DNA of 64,000 bases from DASUAL01 sp035763805 (GTDB lineage Bacteria > Gemmatimonadota > Gemmatimonadetes > Gemmatimonadales > GWC2-71-9): assembly GCA_035763805.1 (NCBI GenBank), contig DASUAL010000054.1, positions 17,011 to 81,010 on the forward strand, written 5' to 3'. Of this stretch, positions 15,880-24,624 are shown piece after piece. The position numbers were made by a program, and so were the translations under genes. The notes beneath the pieces are model-generated. The model had not been told where the DNA came from, made no database searches, and was given only the letters and a program-made list of their open reading frames with translations. Every line of letters begins with the position of its first letter. Within the stretch, counting starts at the first letter, position 1.

Positions 15880-17838
15880 GTGCCTTACTTGAAGCTCATC
15901 GAGCTCGCGACCCAGCACGCGACCGAAGTACGCGGCATCGTCGCCCGTCTCGGGCGCAGCCCCGAGTGCGCGGTCGTGTTCACAGGCGAGCACGCCGGGG
16001 TCGTGTCCACCTTCCACGCCGAGCTGCGGCACGGCGCCGCCGGGTGGGAGGTGAAGGATCTCGGCAGCCGCAACGGCACATTCTTGAACGACCGGCGCCT
16101 GACAGCGCGGGCCGTGGTCCGGGTCGGCGACGTGATCGGCCTCGGCGAGACCGGGCCGCGGCTCTCCGTGGCTGCCGTCGTCGAAGCGGTGGTGCCCACG
16201 GTCCCGGAGCGCCCGGGGATCACCGCGGCCGGGCCGCCGCGCCACACGCCCCCAGAGGCCCGCGCCTACGGCGTGACGCTGCTCAACGCCGCGACCGGAC
16301 GGCGACACGAGGCGCGCGGCGTGCGCATCCGTCTGGGCCGCGGCCGGGAGTGCGAGGTGCAGCCCGTCGAATCGTCGGACGTGATCGTCTCCCGTGTCCA
16401 CGCCGAGTTGACGGTGGGCCCCACCGGCGCACTCGTGATCCGGGATCTGGGGAGCACCAACGGGACGTTCGTGAACGACGAGCGCGTGACGGAGCCGATC
16501 CCCGTCCGGTTGGGCGATCGGATCCTCCTGGGGCAACGCGGTCCATTGCTGATCGTCGAAGGACTCGGGACGGCCCCTCAAATCCCGGTCGCCCGCCCGC
16601 CGCTGGGCCAGAAAACCGTGAGGGCCCTGATCAGGGACGCCATCGCGCAGGCGAAGAAGGAGCGGCAGCAGGGCCGCCGCAGCTCGACCGCGCTCCTCAA
16701 GGCCGTCGCGGCACAGGTTGGGAAGGACCAGGGTCGCAAGATCCACTGGCTCACCGGGCTCGTCATCCTGCTGGTTCTGCTGCTCGGCGGCGCCGTTTAC
16801 GGAGTGTACTCGGTGCTCTCGCGGCAGGTGAAGGAGACCGAGCAGCAGCGCCACTCGGCTGAGGACTCAGCCCGAGCCCAGACCGAGCGGCTGCGCCAGG
16901 AGCTCGCAGCCGCCCGGGCCGGGGCGGCGCCCGCCGCGCAGGTGGAGAGCCTGCGGGCCCGGCTGGAGTCGGCCCAGGCCCGGACCGCCGAGGTGCGCGC
17001 GGCACTCGACCGGGCGCAGGCCGCCCTCACGGCACAGCTGGCGGCGGGCGAGCAGCGCCGGCTCGCGGCGCAACACGAGGTCCAGCGCCTACGCGAGGCG
17101 CTCGCCGCCGCGGAGCGGCGCGCTCCGTCCCAGGCCACGATCGACAGCCTGCGCCGCGCGGTCACGGCCGCCGAACAGCAGACGCAGGGACTCGACGCCA
17201 AGATGCGCGCCATCCGCGCCACGGATTTCGCGTCTCTGGCGCAGCAGAACCAGGGGGCCGTCGGCCTGGTTACGGTCAGCTTCGGCCGCGAGTACTACAG
17301 CGGCACCGGCTTCGTAATCACGTCCGACGGCTACCTGCTCACCAACTGGCATGTCGTCGCCGACTCGCTGCACCTGCGGCCCGACACGGTCTGGGTCATC
17401 ATGGCGGACCAGGCGCAGGCGCGCCTCGCCGACCTGATCGCGCTCTCGCAGGAGCGCGACGTCGCGATCCTCAAACTGCGGAGCTATCAGGGTCCGTACA
17501 TCACGGCGATCGATTGGAACGGGCTGCGAGCGCGCCAGGGCGAGCCGGCGGCGCTGATCGGCTACCCGGCGGGCTCGGGGTTCGCTCGCCTGCGGTCCGC
17601 GGTGGTGCGGACCTCGATGACCGCCGGGATCATCTCCCGCGCCACCGACGACGTCATTCAGTTCGATGGGATGACGATCGGCGGATCGTCCGGCAGCCCG
17701 TTGTTCAACGCAAACGGCGAAGTCATCGCCATCCACCGGGCCGGGCTGCCCCAGGCACCGGGCTTCGCCCTCTCGGTGCCGATCAAGCATGCGATCCCGC
17801 TCATGCCGCTGTCGTTGCGGCAGAAGCTGGGGTTCTAG
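15880..17838 (+). CDS. double-FHA, transmembrane, coiled-coil, trypsin-like serine protease
   Basis: A 652-residue membrane protein with an unusual domain order. FHA1 is at about 20-100 (RLGRS, SRNGTFLN at 63-70) and FHA2 at about 145-230 (RLGRG, SRVHAEL, STNGTFVN at 192-199), both with phosphothreonine-binding residues. A basic linker precedes one membrane helix at about 290-312, then an Ala/Arg/Gln-rich coiled coil at 313-440. The trypsin/HtrA-like domain from about 455 has the triad H491 (TNWHVV), D527 (ERDVAIL) and S604 (GGSSGSP). No PDZ domain is visible. Positive charge before the helix puts the FHA domains inside and the protease outside. The start is GTG 15880, expressed from a leaderless-type promoter. 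Confidence 0.9.
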   Translation: MPYLKLIELATQHATEVRGIVARLGRSPECAVVFTGEHAGVVSTFHAELRHGAAGWEVKDLGSRNGTFLNDRRLTARAVVRVGDVIGLGETGPRLSVAAVVEAVVPTVPERPGITAAGPPRHTPPEARAYGVTLLNAATGRRHEARGVRIRLGRGRECEVQPVESSDVIVSRVHAELTVGPTGALVIRDLGSTNGTFVNDERVTEPIPVRLGDRILLGQRGPLLIVEGLGTAPQIPVARPPLGQKTVRALIRDAIAQAKKERQQGRRSSTALLKAVAAQVGKDQGRKIHWLTGLVILLVLLLGGAVYGVYSVLSRQVKETEQQRHSAEDSARAQTERLRQELAAARAGAAPAAQVESLRARLESAQARTAEVRAALDRAQAALTAQLAAGEQRRLAAQHEVQRLREALAAAERRAPSQATIDSLRRAVTAAEQQTQGLDAKMRAIRATDFASLAQQNQGAVGLVTVSFGREYYSGTGFVITSDGYLLTNWHVVADSLHLRPDTVWVIMADQAQARLADLIALSQERDVAILKLRSYQGPYITAIDWNGLRARQGEPAALIGYPAGSGFARLRSAVVRTSMTAGIISRATDDVIQFDGMTIGGSSGSPLFNANGEVIAIHRAGLPQAPGFALSVPIKHAIPLMPLSLRQKLGF

Positions 17839-17851
17839 CTCGACATCGCGC

Positions 17852-20386
17852 TCACGCTGAAGCCCGAGGGCGCCCGCGGGCGGCCTCGGCCGCGACCTGG
17901 CGGATCACCAGCTCCAGCGCGGCGAAGTCGAACGGCTTGGCGATGGTGGGCACGCCGGCGTTCTTGAGGAGGGCTGCGGTGTCCGGCGCGAGGGTGTCGC
18001 CCGTGCTGAAGATCAGCCGGCCGATCAGGTCGGGGTGTTCGTGCCGCAGCCGCTCCATGAACTCGCGGCCGTTCATTCCGGGCATCCGGACGTCGGAAAC
18101 GATGACGTCGAAGCCCCGGTGTTTCAAAACGTCCAGGGCCTCGGCCCCGTCAGCCACGCCCGCGCCGTCGATGCCGCGCCTCGAGAGGAACCGCAACAGT
18201 GCGTTGCGCAGCGCTGTTTCGTCGTCGACCACCAGCACCGTCACGGCTCCGGTAGCTGGCGGGGCTGCGGCGGTCGGGGACTCGGCGCGTCCCTCGACGC
18301 GCGCGTCGCGCGGCAGGGTGACGTGGAACGCGGCACCGTGCCCCGGCTGGGAGTCCACCCAGATGCGCCCCCCGTGCTCCTGCGCGATGCCGTAGCAGAT
18401 CGAGAGGCCGAGGCCCGTGCCGACGCCCTCTGGTTTCGTAGTGAAGAACGGGTCGAAGATCTTGCCTCGAATCTCGGGAGCAACGCCCGGTCCCGAGTCG
18501 GCGACGATGAGTGACACGTCCGCGTCACTCGCCGTCGTCCGCACGGTGATCGTCCGCGCGGCCTCCCCATGCATCAGCGCCTGCTCCGCGTTGATCAGCA
18601 GGTTGAGCAGCATCTGCTGCAGCTCGGAGGAGTCGGCCCAGACCTTCGGGTCCTGGGAAGCGAGGTCGAGTGTTACCGCGATGTTGAGCGTGGACAAGTG
18701 ATAGGACCGGAGGGCGAACGTCCGGCGCACGATGTCGTTCAGATCCACGAGGGTGCGCTGCGCGCCACTCGCCCGCGCGAACGCCAGAAGGTTGGACGTA
18801 ATGCGGCCGATCCGGGTCGCCTCGTCGTAGATCATCTGCGCCATCTCGCGGTGCTCGGGCTTCAGCTCCTCGAGCAGCAGAGTCTGTGCGAACCCGGAGA
18901 TGATGGCCGCCGGGTTGTTGATCTCGTGCGCCACGCCGCTGACGAGCTGGCCCAACGCCGCTAGCTTTTCGGCCTGCTGCAACTGCGACTCCGTGCGCTT
19001 CAAGTCGGTGATGTCCCGCGCAAGGGCGAGGACGCGCGTGACCAGCCCGCCCTCGCGCACGGGCGCGTACAGGAGGGCCGCGAGGCCCCGCGTGCCGTCG
19101 TCCCGCAGATAGGGAACCTCGAACCGCTGAACGTCGCCATTGAAGGCGTGGGCGAGGCGCTTGCGCACCACGTCCGCGGACTCCCCTTCGAGGAACTCGA
19201 ACACGCTGCGGCCCGCCAGCCGATCGCGTGCCGCCGCCATCACCCTGGCGGGCTCGTTTTGATCCACGACGTGCCCGGCGCGGTCGAGCACCACGATCGC
19301 GTCGGGCACGGCGTTCATTACCAGGCGCAGGTTGCGCTCGGCGGCGGCGGTCGCGGCGAGCGAGTCCATGAGCGAGCGGGTCTGGTTCGCGACCTCGTCC
19401 TCGAGCAGGTTGGCGTAGCGGCGGTCGGCCCGGCTGGAGTAGATGAAGCGGGCGCCCACGATCGCCGCGCTCCCGGCGACCAGCACGGCGGCGGTGACGT
19501 CGCGCCCGGGGGCGAGCGCGGCTTTGACGCCGAAGGCCCCGATTCCAGCGAGGCCCATGACGACCGCCGCGAGGCGCGCCGCCTCGCCTGAGATCGCCGA
19601 CGTCGAAGGGTCGAGAGGTGCGGCCCGCTCGGGCGACAGGGCTGCTGCGGCGCCGATCAGGAGGAAGCCCATGTCCCAGCCGAGATCGAGCGGCCCGCCG
19701 GGGAGGAACGTACCGCGCAGCGACACGACCGCATAAATGACGTTGGCTACGCACAACAGGCCCAGGCCCATGCCCACACAGCCCGCGGCCGCGAGCGCAA
19801 AACGCGTGTGCCGGAGCATCACGACGAGCATCAGCCACAACACGGCCACGCCACCGATGGACCATGCCACGCTGGTCAGCAGGGCTGGGAGCTCGCTATC
19901 CGCCGCGACGAGCGGCCGCAGCAGCCACTCGTAGGTCAGGCCGCCCACCATCAAGGTGACGAGCACCGCGTCGAGGACCAGCTCCGGCTCGAGCCGGCGG
20001 CGCGGCTGCGCGCGGACCAGCCGTGTGATGGCCACCAGCAGGCAAGGATAGATCCCCAGGAAGCCGATGTCGGCGAGCGACGGATAGGGGGGACGCACCT
20101 GGCGGACCAGTTCGTAGTAGTTCCAGACGAGCTGTCCGCCAAGGTAGAGCGCGCAGCCAGCGGTGATCCACGCCCAGGCGCTCCGCTGGTCGGCGTCGCG
20201 ATGGCGGCGGGTCGCGATCGTGCAGGACGCGACCGCGTACAGCGCGGTCCACGTCCAGGACAGATCGGCGACGAGCGCCCGCGCTGCGCGCTCGGGCGGT
20301 CCGAGCAGGTACGCGGCGGCGATCACCGCCATGGAAACGACGGCGAGGGCGATCAGAAGGCGGGTCTGTCGGCTCAGCGGGGTCAA
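17852..20386 (-). CDS. membrane hybrid histidine kinase (PAS-HisKA-HATPase-REC)
   Basis: An 844-residue hybrid sensor kinase. About nine hydrophobic segments occupy residues 1-310 and form an uncharacterised membrane sensor. Next come a PAS domain (AVPDAIVVLDRAGHVVDQNEPA), the phospho-acceptor box SGVAHEINNPAA, an HATPase with SELQQMLLNLLINAEQAL, DSGPGVAP, FDPFFTTKPEGVGTGLGLS, and a C-terminal receiver (VLVVDDE, VSDVRMPG, AKPFD). The frame is open further upstream, but that would run into the divergent isomerase gene. The TTG at 20386, preceded by GAGG, gives a natural membrane-helix start (MTPLSRQTRLLIALAVV). No separate output regulator is adjacent. Confidence 0.85.
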   Translation of the reverse strand: MTPLSRQTRLLIALAVVSMAVIAAAYLLGPPERAARALVADLSWTWTALYAVASCTIATRRHRDADQRSAWAWITAGCALYLGGQLVWNYYELVRQVRPPYPSLADIGFLGIYPCLLVAITRLVRAQPRRRLEPELVLDAVLVTLMVGGLTYEWLLRPLVAADSELPALLTSVAWSIGGVAVLWLMLVVMLRHTRFALAAAGCVGMGLGLLCVANVIYAVVSLRGTFLPGGPLDLGWDMGFLLIGAAAALSPERAAPLDPSTSAISGEAARLAAVVMGLAGIGAFGVKAALAPGRDVTAAVLVAGSAAIVGARFIYSSRADRRYANLLEDEVANQTRSLMDSLAATAAAERNLRLVMNAVPDAIVVLDRAGHVVDQNEPARVMAAARDRLAGRSVFEFLEGESADVVRKRLAHAFNGDVQRFEVPYLRDDGTRGLAALLYAPVREGGLVTRVLALARDITDLKRTESQLQQAEKLAALGQLVSGVAHEINNPAAIISGFAQTLLLEELKPEHREMAQMIYDEATRIGRITSNLLAFARASGAQRTLVDLNDIVRRTFALRSYHLSTLNIAVTLDLASQDPKVWADSSELQQMLLNLLINAEQALMHGEAARTITVRTTASDADVSLIVADSGPGVAPEIRGKIFDPFFTTKPEGVGTGLGLSICYGIAQEHGGRIWVDSQPGHGAAFHVTLPRDARVEGRAESPTAAAPPATGAVTVLVVDDETALRNALLRFLSRRGIDGAGVADGAEALDVLKHRGFDVIVSDVRMPGMNGREFMERLRHEHPDLIGRLIFSTGDTLAPDTAALLKNAGVPTIAKPFDFAALELVIRQVAAEAARGRPRASA

Positions 20387-20405
20387 GGCTGCCTCACGGC
20401 CTAAG

Positions 20406-20444
20406 CTTAACCGACCCCGACAACGCGGGCGAGGCTTGGTTAAG
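20406..20444. promoter_or_regulatory. inverted CTTAACC/GGTTAAG pair between divergent genes
   Basis: CTTAACC (20406-20412) and GGTTAAG (20438-20444) form a 7-base inverted repeat with a 25-base spacer between the hybrid kinase and isomerase starts. It is AT-rich within GC-rich surroundings and could be an operator serving both genes. TAAGTTTG (20441-20448) overlaps the right arm, 8 bases before the ATG. Confidence 0.4.
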
Positions 20445-20456
20445 TTTGGCCGCCGT

Positions 20457-21767
20457 ATGGACCGTCTCGGATGGATCGAGGCACCGCGCGACTCCCTCGC
20501 GCAGTGGCGCGGGCTCGTGCGTTTCGCGGAGGAAGCGCGACGCGACGGGCTCGCCCGCACCGCCATCTGCGGCATGGGGGGCTCGAGTCTCGCGCCGCAC
20601 GTCCTCGCCGCGAGCGTTGGGAGCTCATCCCTCACGGTGCTCGACAGCACCGATCCGGCCGCCGTGCTTGCGGTGGAGCGCGCCGGCCTGGAGGACGTGC
20701 TGTTCGTGATCAGCAGCAAGTCGGGTACGACGGTCGAGACGCTTGCGTTCTACCACTACTTCGCCGCACGTGCGCGGCCCTCGCAGTTCGTGGCGATCAG
20801 CGATCCGGGCAGCCCGCTCGAGGCGCTCGCCCGTGAACGGCGCTTCCGCGCGGCGTTCCCGCATCCGGCGAACGTCGGCGGGCGCTACGCCGCGCTCACC
20901 GTCGTGGGTATGCTCCCCGCGGCGCTGCTCGGCGTCGACGGCCGCACGCTTCTCGAGCGCGCGCTCACCGTTGCGGCGGAGCGCGCAAAGGCTTGGGGGG
21001 CGCGCCTCGCGGACGCCGCGCATGCCGGGCGCGACAAGCTCGTGCTGCGCCCCCCCGCGCAAACCGCGCGCCTTGCGGACTGGATCGAACAGCTCGTTGC
21101 CGAGAGCACAGGAAAGGACGGGCGGGGCGTCGTGCCCGTGGTCGACGACCCAGTCGCCGGCGCGGGAGCCGACACCGAGGTCGTCACGGACTTCTCACCC
21201 GATCCCCTCGACCTCGGCGCCCAGTTCCTGACCTGGGAGTACGCGACGTGGGAGCTCTGCAACCGGCTCGGCGTGAACGCGTTCGACCAGCCGGACGTCG
21301 AGGAGGCGAAGGCGCTCGCGCGGGCCGAGCTCGCTCAACCGGCGGGCGCCGCGGTGGCTTCGATCGCGACGCTCACGCCGGAAGCGCTGAGGCGCGCGGC
21401 GCGTCCGGGCGATTACCTGGCCATTCTCGCATACCTGGCGCCGCGCGCCGACCTCGCCGCCCGCCTGCAACAGGTACGCGCGGCGTGGGGAAGCGCGCTC
21501 GGCTGTGTCACGACGCTCGGCTTCGGGCCGCGCTACCTGCACTCCACGGGCCAGCTGCACAAAGGCGGCCCGAACACGGGCCTGTTTCTCGTGATCACCA
21601 GCAACGATGCCGAGGATGCCAGCGTGCCCGAGCTGGGAACGAGCTTTGGCCGCCTGAAGCGCGCCCAGGCCCGGGGCGACATTCGCGCCTTGCTCGCGCG
21701 CGGTCGGCGGGTGGCGCATGTCCACGTCGCGCGGCCAGAGGACGTGGGCCGGCTCGCCGCGCCCTAA
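20457..21767 (+). CDS. glucose-6-phosphate isomerase domain protein (short, standalone)
   Basis: A 436-residue protein with the double-SIS fold of phosphoglucose isomerase. SKSGTT binds the phosphate, GMGGSSLAP and NVGGRYAAL are typical core segments, and HSTGQLHKGGPNTG carries the conserved histidine region near the active site. It most resembles the isomerase half of transaldolase-isomerase fusions, here without the transaldolase part. At about 436 residues it is at the short end for the family. The expected reaction is interconversion of glucose 6-phosphate and fructose 6-phosphate in the cytoplasm, but another sugar phosphate is possible. The ATG at 20457 was chosen because the upstream frame runs into the divergent kinase gene. 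Confidence 0.85.
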   Translation: MDRLGWIEAPRDSLAQWRGLVRFAEEARRDGLARTAICGMGGSSLAPHVLAASVGSSSLTVLDSTDPAAVLAVERAGLEDVLFVISSKSGTTVETLAFYHYFAARARPSQFVAISDPGSPLEALARERRFRAAFPHPANVGGRYAALTVVGMLPAALLGVDGRTLLERALTVAAERAKAWGARLADAAHAGRDKLVLRPPAQTARLADWIEQLVAESTGKDGRGVVPVVDDPVAGAGADTEVVTDFSPDPLDLGAQFLTWEYATWELCNRLGVNAFDQPDVEEAKALARAELAQPAGAAVASIATLTPEALRRAARPGDYLAILAYLAPRADLAARLQQVRAAWGSALGCVTTLGFGPRYLHSTGQLHKGGPNTGLFLVITSNDAEDASVPELGTSFGRLKRAQARGDIRALLARGRRVAHVHVARPEDVGRLAAP

Positions 21768-21857
21768 CGCTCGCCCGCCGGCGCGACCAGCAGGCCGCCG
21801 TCCGACAGCCGTATGAGCGCTCGCGGGGCCCCCGTCAGCCTTTTAGGCTTAGCGCAC

Positions 21858-24518
21858 ATGGGCGGACTCATCTTCCACCTCATCCCGCATACGCACTGGG
21901 ACCGCGAATGGTATCTGCCGCTCGCTGCGTTCCAGGCGCGACTCGTTCCGGTGGTAGACGACTTGCTCGATCGGCTCCTGGCCGATACGGGCTATCGCAG
22001 CTTCCTGCTCGATGGCCAGACCGTGCTGGTGGCCGACTACCTGGGCGCGCGCCCGGAGCGGGACGCCGAGGTGAAGGCGCTCGTGAAGACGGGCCGGCTG
22101 CAGGTGGGCCCGTGGTACGTGCTCGCCGACGAGCTGATCCCGTCGGGTGAGGGGCTCGTGCGGAACTTGCTTTGCGGCGCGGCGGATACCGCGCGCCTCG
22201 GTGGGCGGCTCGATGTCCTGTATTCGCCGGACGAGTTCGGGCACCCTGCCGTGTGGCCGACGCTGGCGCGCGAATTCGGCATCCGCTACGGGGTGGTCTG
22301 GCGCGGCCTCGGCGGCGAGCCGGAGCAGCGTGGCGACCTGTACCGCTGGCGCGGCCCCGACGGCAAAGACGTCCTCCTCTGGCATCTCCCGCCTGCGGGC
22401 TACGAGATCGGCGCCGCGCTTCCCGCCGACGCGGACCGGCTGTTCGCCGCGTGGGCGCCGGTGCGGGCCGTCCTCGTGCAGCGCGCGACCGCGAAGCACA
22501 TCCCGGTGTTCATCGGGGCGGACCACCACGCGCCCCATCCCGATGTCCCACGGCTGCGCGACTTGCTCGCGGAGCTGGAGCCGCAGAGCGCATTCCGCGT
22601 GTCGCGGCTGGACGAGTTCTTTCAGGCCGTCGCCGATGGTGCCAAGGCGGCGCCGCTGACGGGTGAGCTACGGTGGTCCTACGGCTACACGTGGACGCTC
22701 CAAGGCGTGCATGCGACTCGCGCCCCACTCAAGCGGCGCTATTCGGCTGCCGAGCTCTCGCTCGAGCGCGTCGCGGAGCCGCTCGCGGCGCTCGCCCGCC
22801 GCGCTGTGGGGGGCGCCCGTGACCGGCGGCCCCAGCTCGAGCTCGCCTGGCGTACCCTCGTCGAGTGCCAGTCCCACGACGCGATTGCGGGCTGCACGGC
22901 GGACGAGGTGGCGCGCGCGCTGGAGGGGCGGCTCGCCAGCGTGGAAGCCGTCGCGCGGGAGATCGTGCGCGGTAGCTTGTGCGAGCTGGTGCGTCACGAT
23001 CCCGACGACGCCCGGGAGCGCGCCGGGGAGGCGCAACCGGGGCTCGTCCTGTGGAACCCGGCGGCCCGGCGGCGCGACGGCATCGTGGTGGCGGACGTGA
23101 CGCTGTTCCGGCGCGACGTGCCGGTGGGGCCGCCTGCTGGCCGGGTCCCGCGGGAAGCCAAGGGCTACCGAGGGTTCGGGCTCGTTGGTCCCGACGGGCG
23201 GCCGGTTCCGGTCCAGATCCTCGACCGCCGCCGGGACATGGAGCGGCTCGACGCCGCACGGCACTATCCCGATCAAGACGAGGTGGATCAGGTGCGGATC
23301 GCGTTCCGGGCACCGACGCAGGCGGGACTGGGGGTTGCAGTCATGCATCTGACGCCCGACGGCAGCCCGGGGCTGACCGCGGGTGCGATACCGCGCGGGC
23401 AGGGCGCGACCGTGAAAGCCCGTTCGCTCGTCAATCATTGGACGGAGGTGACGCTCGAGCCCGCGGGCGCGCTCGCGCTGCACGACCGGCGCACCGGTGA
23501 GCGATTCTTCGACGTGCTGCGGCTCGAGGACGGCGGCGACGCAGGGGATACGTACACGTACTGCCCGCCGGCACGCGATCGGATCGTGCGGGCCGCGGGG
23601 CCGATCAGGGTGCGTCGGCTGGCCGCGGGGCCGCTCGTGGCGGCGCTGGAAGCCCGGCTCGAGATGCGCGGCGCCACCGGACGGCTGAGTGTGCGGCTCG
23701 TCGTGATGTTGCACGCCGACACTGCCATCGTCCGCTGCATCCTCGACATCGACAACCAGGCCAAATGGCATCGGCTGCGTGTGCGGATTCCCACGAGTCT
23801 CTCCGGCGTGGCGGCGGTGGCCGGGGCGGCATTCGGCTCCGTCGCGCGGGCGCCCGTGCGCGTGCCTCGTGGCGCATACCCGCTGGAGACGCCCGTCGCC
23901 ACCGCGCCGGCGCATCGCTTCGTCGCGGCGGCCGAGGGGCGACGCGGCCTCGCGCTCCTCGCCCCGGGCTTCTTCGAGTACGAGTGGACCGCGCGCGGCG
24001 ATCTGCTGATGACGCTGCTGCGCGGCGTCGGCGAGCTGTCGCGCGGCGATCTCCCCACCCGGCCCGGCCATGCTGGCTGGCCTACTCCGACGCCGCTCGC
24101 GCAGTGCGTCGGCCCGACTCGCGTCGAGCTCGCGATCGTCCCGGTCTCGCAGGCGGAGGTGCAGCGCGGCGACGCGATCCCGCAACTGTGGGAAGACGCC
24201 TTTCTGCCGGTCCGCGGGTTTTGGCTGCGCGACGCCGTGGAGCTCGCCCCGGCGCCGGTGGACATCGCCCTCGAGGGGACGGGGCTCGTGCTCTCGGCGG
24301 TGAAGCCGGCGCAACAGGGCTCGCCGACCGTGCTGCGCTGCTACAACACGACCGACCGGAAGGCGGCTGGCGCCTGGCGCTTCGGCGACGGGGTGAAGAG
24401 CGCCCACCGAGTGCGCGCCGACGAGCGGGAATCCCAGGCGCTCGTGCTCGAGGGGCGGGGGAAGGTCGTGCGGTTCGTGGCCGAACCGCATGAAATCGTC
24501 ACGATACTGGTCACGTGA
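21858..24518 (+). CDS. alpha-mannosidase, glycoside hydrolase family 38
   Basis: An 886-residue GH38 enzyme. The metal motif HTHWDREWYLPL is at about residues 10-21. YSPDEFGHPAVWP resembles the nucleophile segment, although the usual W-x-x-D form is modified here. GADHHAPH and CQSHDAIAGCTADEV follow, and then the long beta-rich C-terminal half. There is no signal peptide, so the enzyme acts in the cytoplasm on imported mannosides. The ATG at 21858 begins just before the catalytic domain; an in-frame ATG at 21813 would add 15 residues of no clear value. The stop is immediately followed by repeat element B. Confidence 0.87.
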   Translation: MGGLIFHLIPHTHWDREWYLPLAAFQARLVPVVDDLLDRLLADTGYRSFLLDGQTVLVADYLGARPERDAEVKALVKTGRLQVGPWYVLADELIPSGEGLVRNLLCGAADTARLGGRLDVLYSPDEFGHPAVWPTLAREFGIRYGVVWRGLGGEPEQRGDLYRWRGPDGKDVLLWHLPPAGYEIGAALPADADRLFAAWAPVRAVLVQRATAKHIPVFIGADHHAPHPDVPRLRDLLAELEPQSAFRVSRLDEFFQAVADGAKAAPLTGELRWSYGYTWTLQGVHATRAPLKRRYSAAELSLERVAEPLAALARRAVGGARDRRPQLELAWRTLVECQSHDAIAGCTADEVARALEGRLASVEAVAREIVRGSLCELVRHDPDDARERAGEAQPGLVLWNPAARRRDGIVVADVTLFRRDVPVGPPAGRVPREAKGYRGFGLVGPDGRPVPVQILDRRRDMERLDAARHYPDQDEVDQVRIAFRAPTQAGLGVAVMHLTPDGSPGLTAGAIPRGQGATVKARSLVNHWTEVTLEPAGALALHDRRTGERFFDVLRLEDGGDAGDTYTYCPPARDRIVRAAGPIRVRRLAAGPLVAALEARLEMRGATGRLSVRLVVMLHADTAIVRCILDIDNQAKWHRLRVRIPTSLSGVAAVAGAAFGSVARAPVRVPRGAYPLETPVATAPAHRFVAAAEGRRGLALLAPGFFEYEWTARGDLLMTLLRGVGELSRGDLPTRPGHAGWPTPTPLAQCVGPTRVELAIVPVSQAEVQRGDAIPQLWEDAFLPVRGFWLRDAVELAPAPVDIALEGTGLVLSAVKPAQQGSPTVLRCYNTTDRKAAGAWRFGDGVKSAHRVRADERESQALVLEGRGKVVRFVAEPHEIVTILVT

Positions 24519-24612
24519 ATGCGGAATGTGGAATGGGGAACGTAATGGTGAGCATCGATAGGCGAGCGACCTTGCCCTTCAATTCCGCATTCCGCACTCC
24601 GCATTCCGCATT
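24519..24612. repeat. heptamer inverted-repeat element B (GCGGAAT family)
   Basis: The left arm 24519-24540 (GCGGAATGTGGAATG) and right arm 24582-24612 (ATTCCGC units) face each other across about 41 bases. The spacer end gcgaccttgcccttcaattcc closely matches the reverse complement of the spacer in element D (59427-59526). It begins directly after the mannosidase stop, and a GGGGAGGGG ribosome site for the next gene directly follows it. Confidence 0.85.
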
Positions 24613-24624
24613 GGGGAGGGGCGC

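Noticed and set aside
15577..16854. 425-residue minus-strand open frame over the DRR protein and FHA genes
   Set aside because: It has no recognisable family and no ribosome site, and it is antisense to a clear FHA-protease gene. GC-rich DNA gives such shadows.
21813..21857. Earlier ATG for the alpha-mannosidase
   Set aside because: The extra 15 residues are not typical of GH38, and the later ATG starts just before the HTHWDREWY motif.
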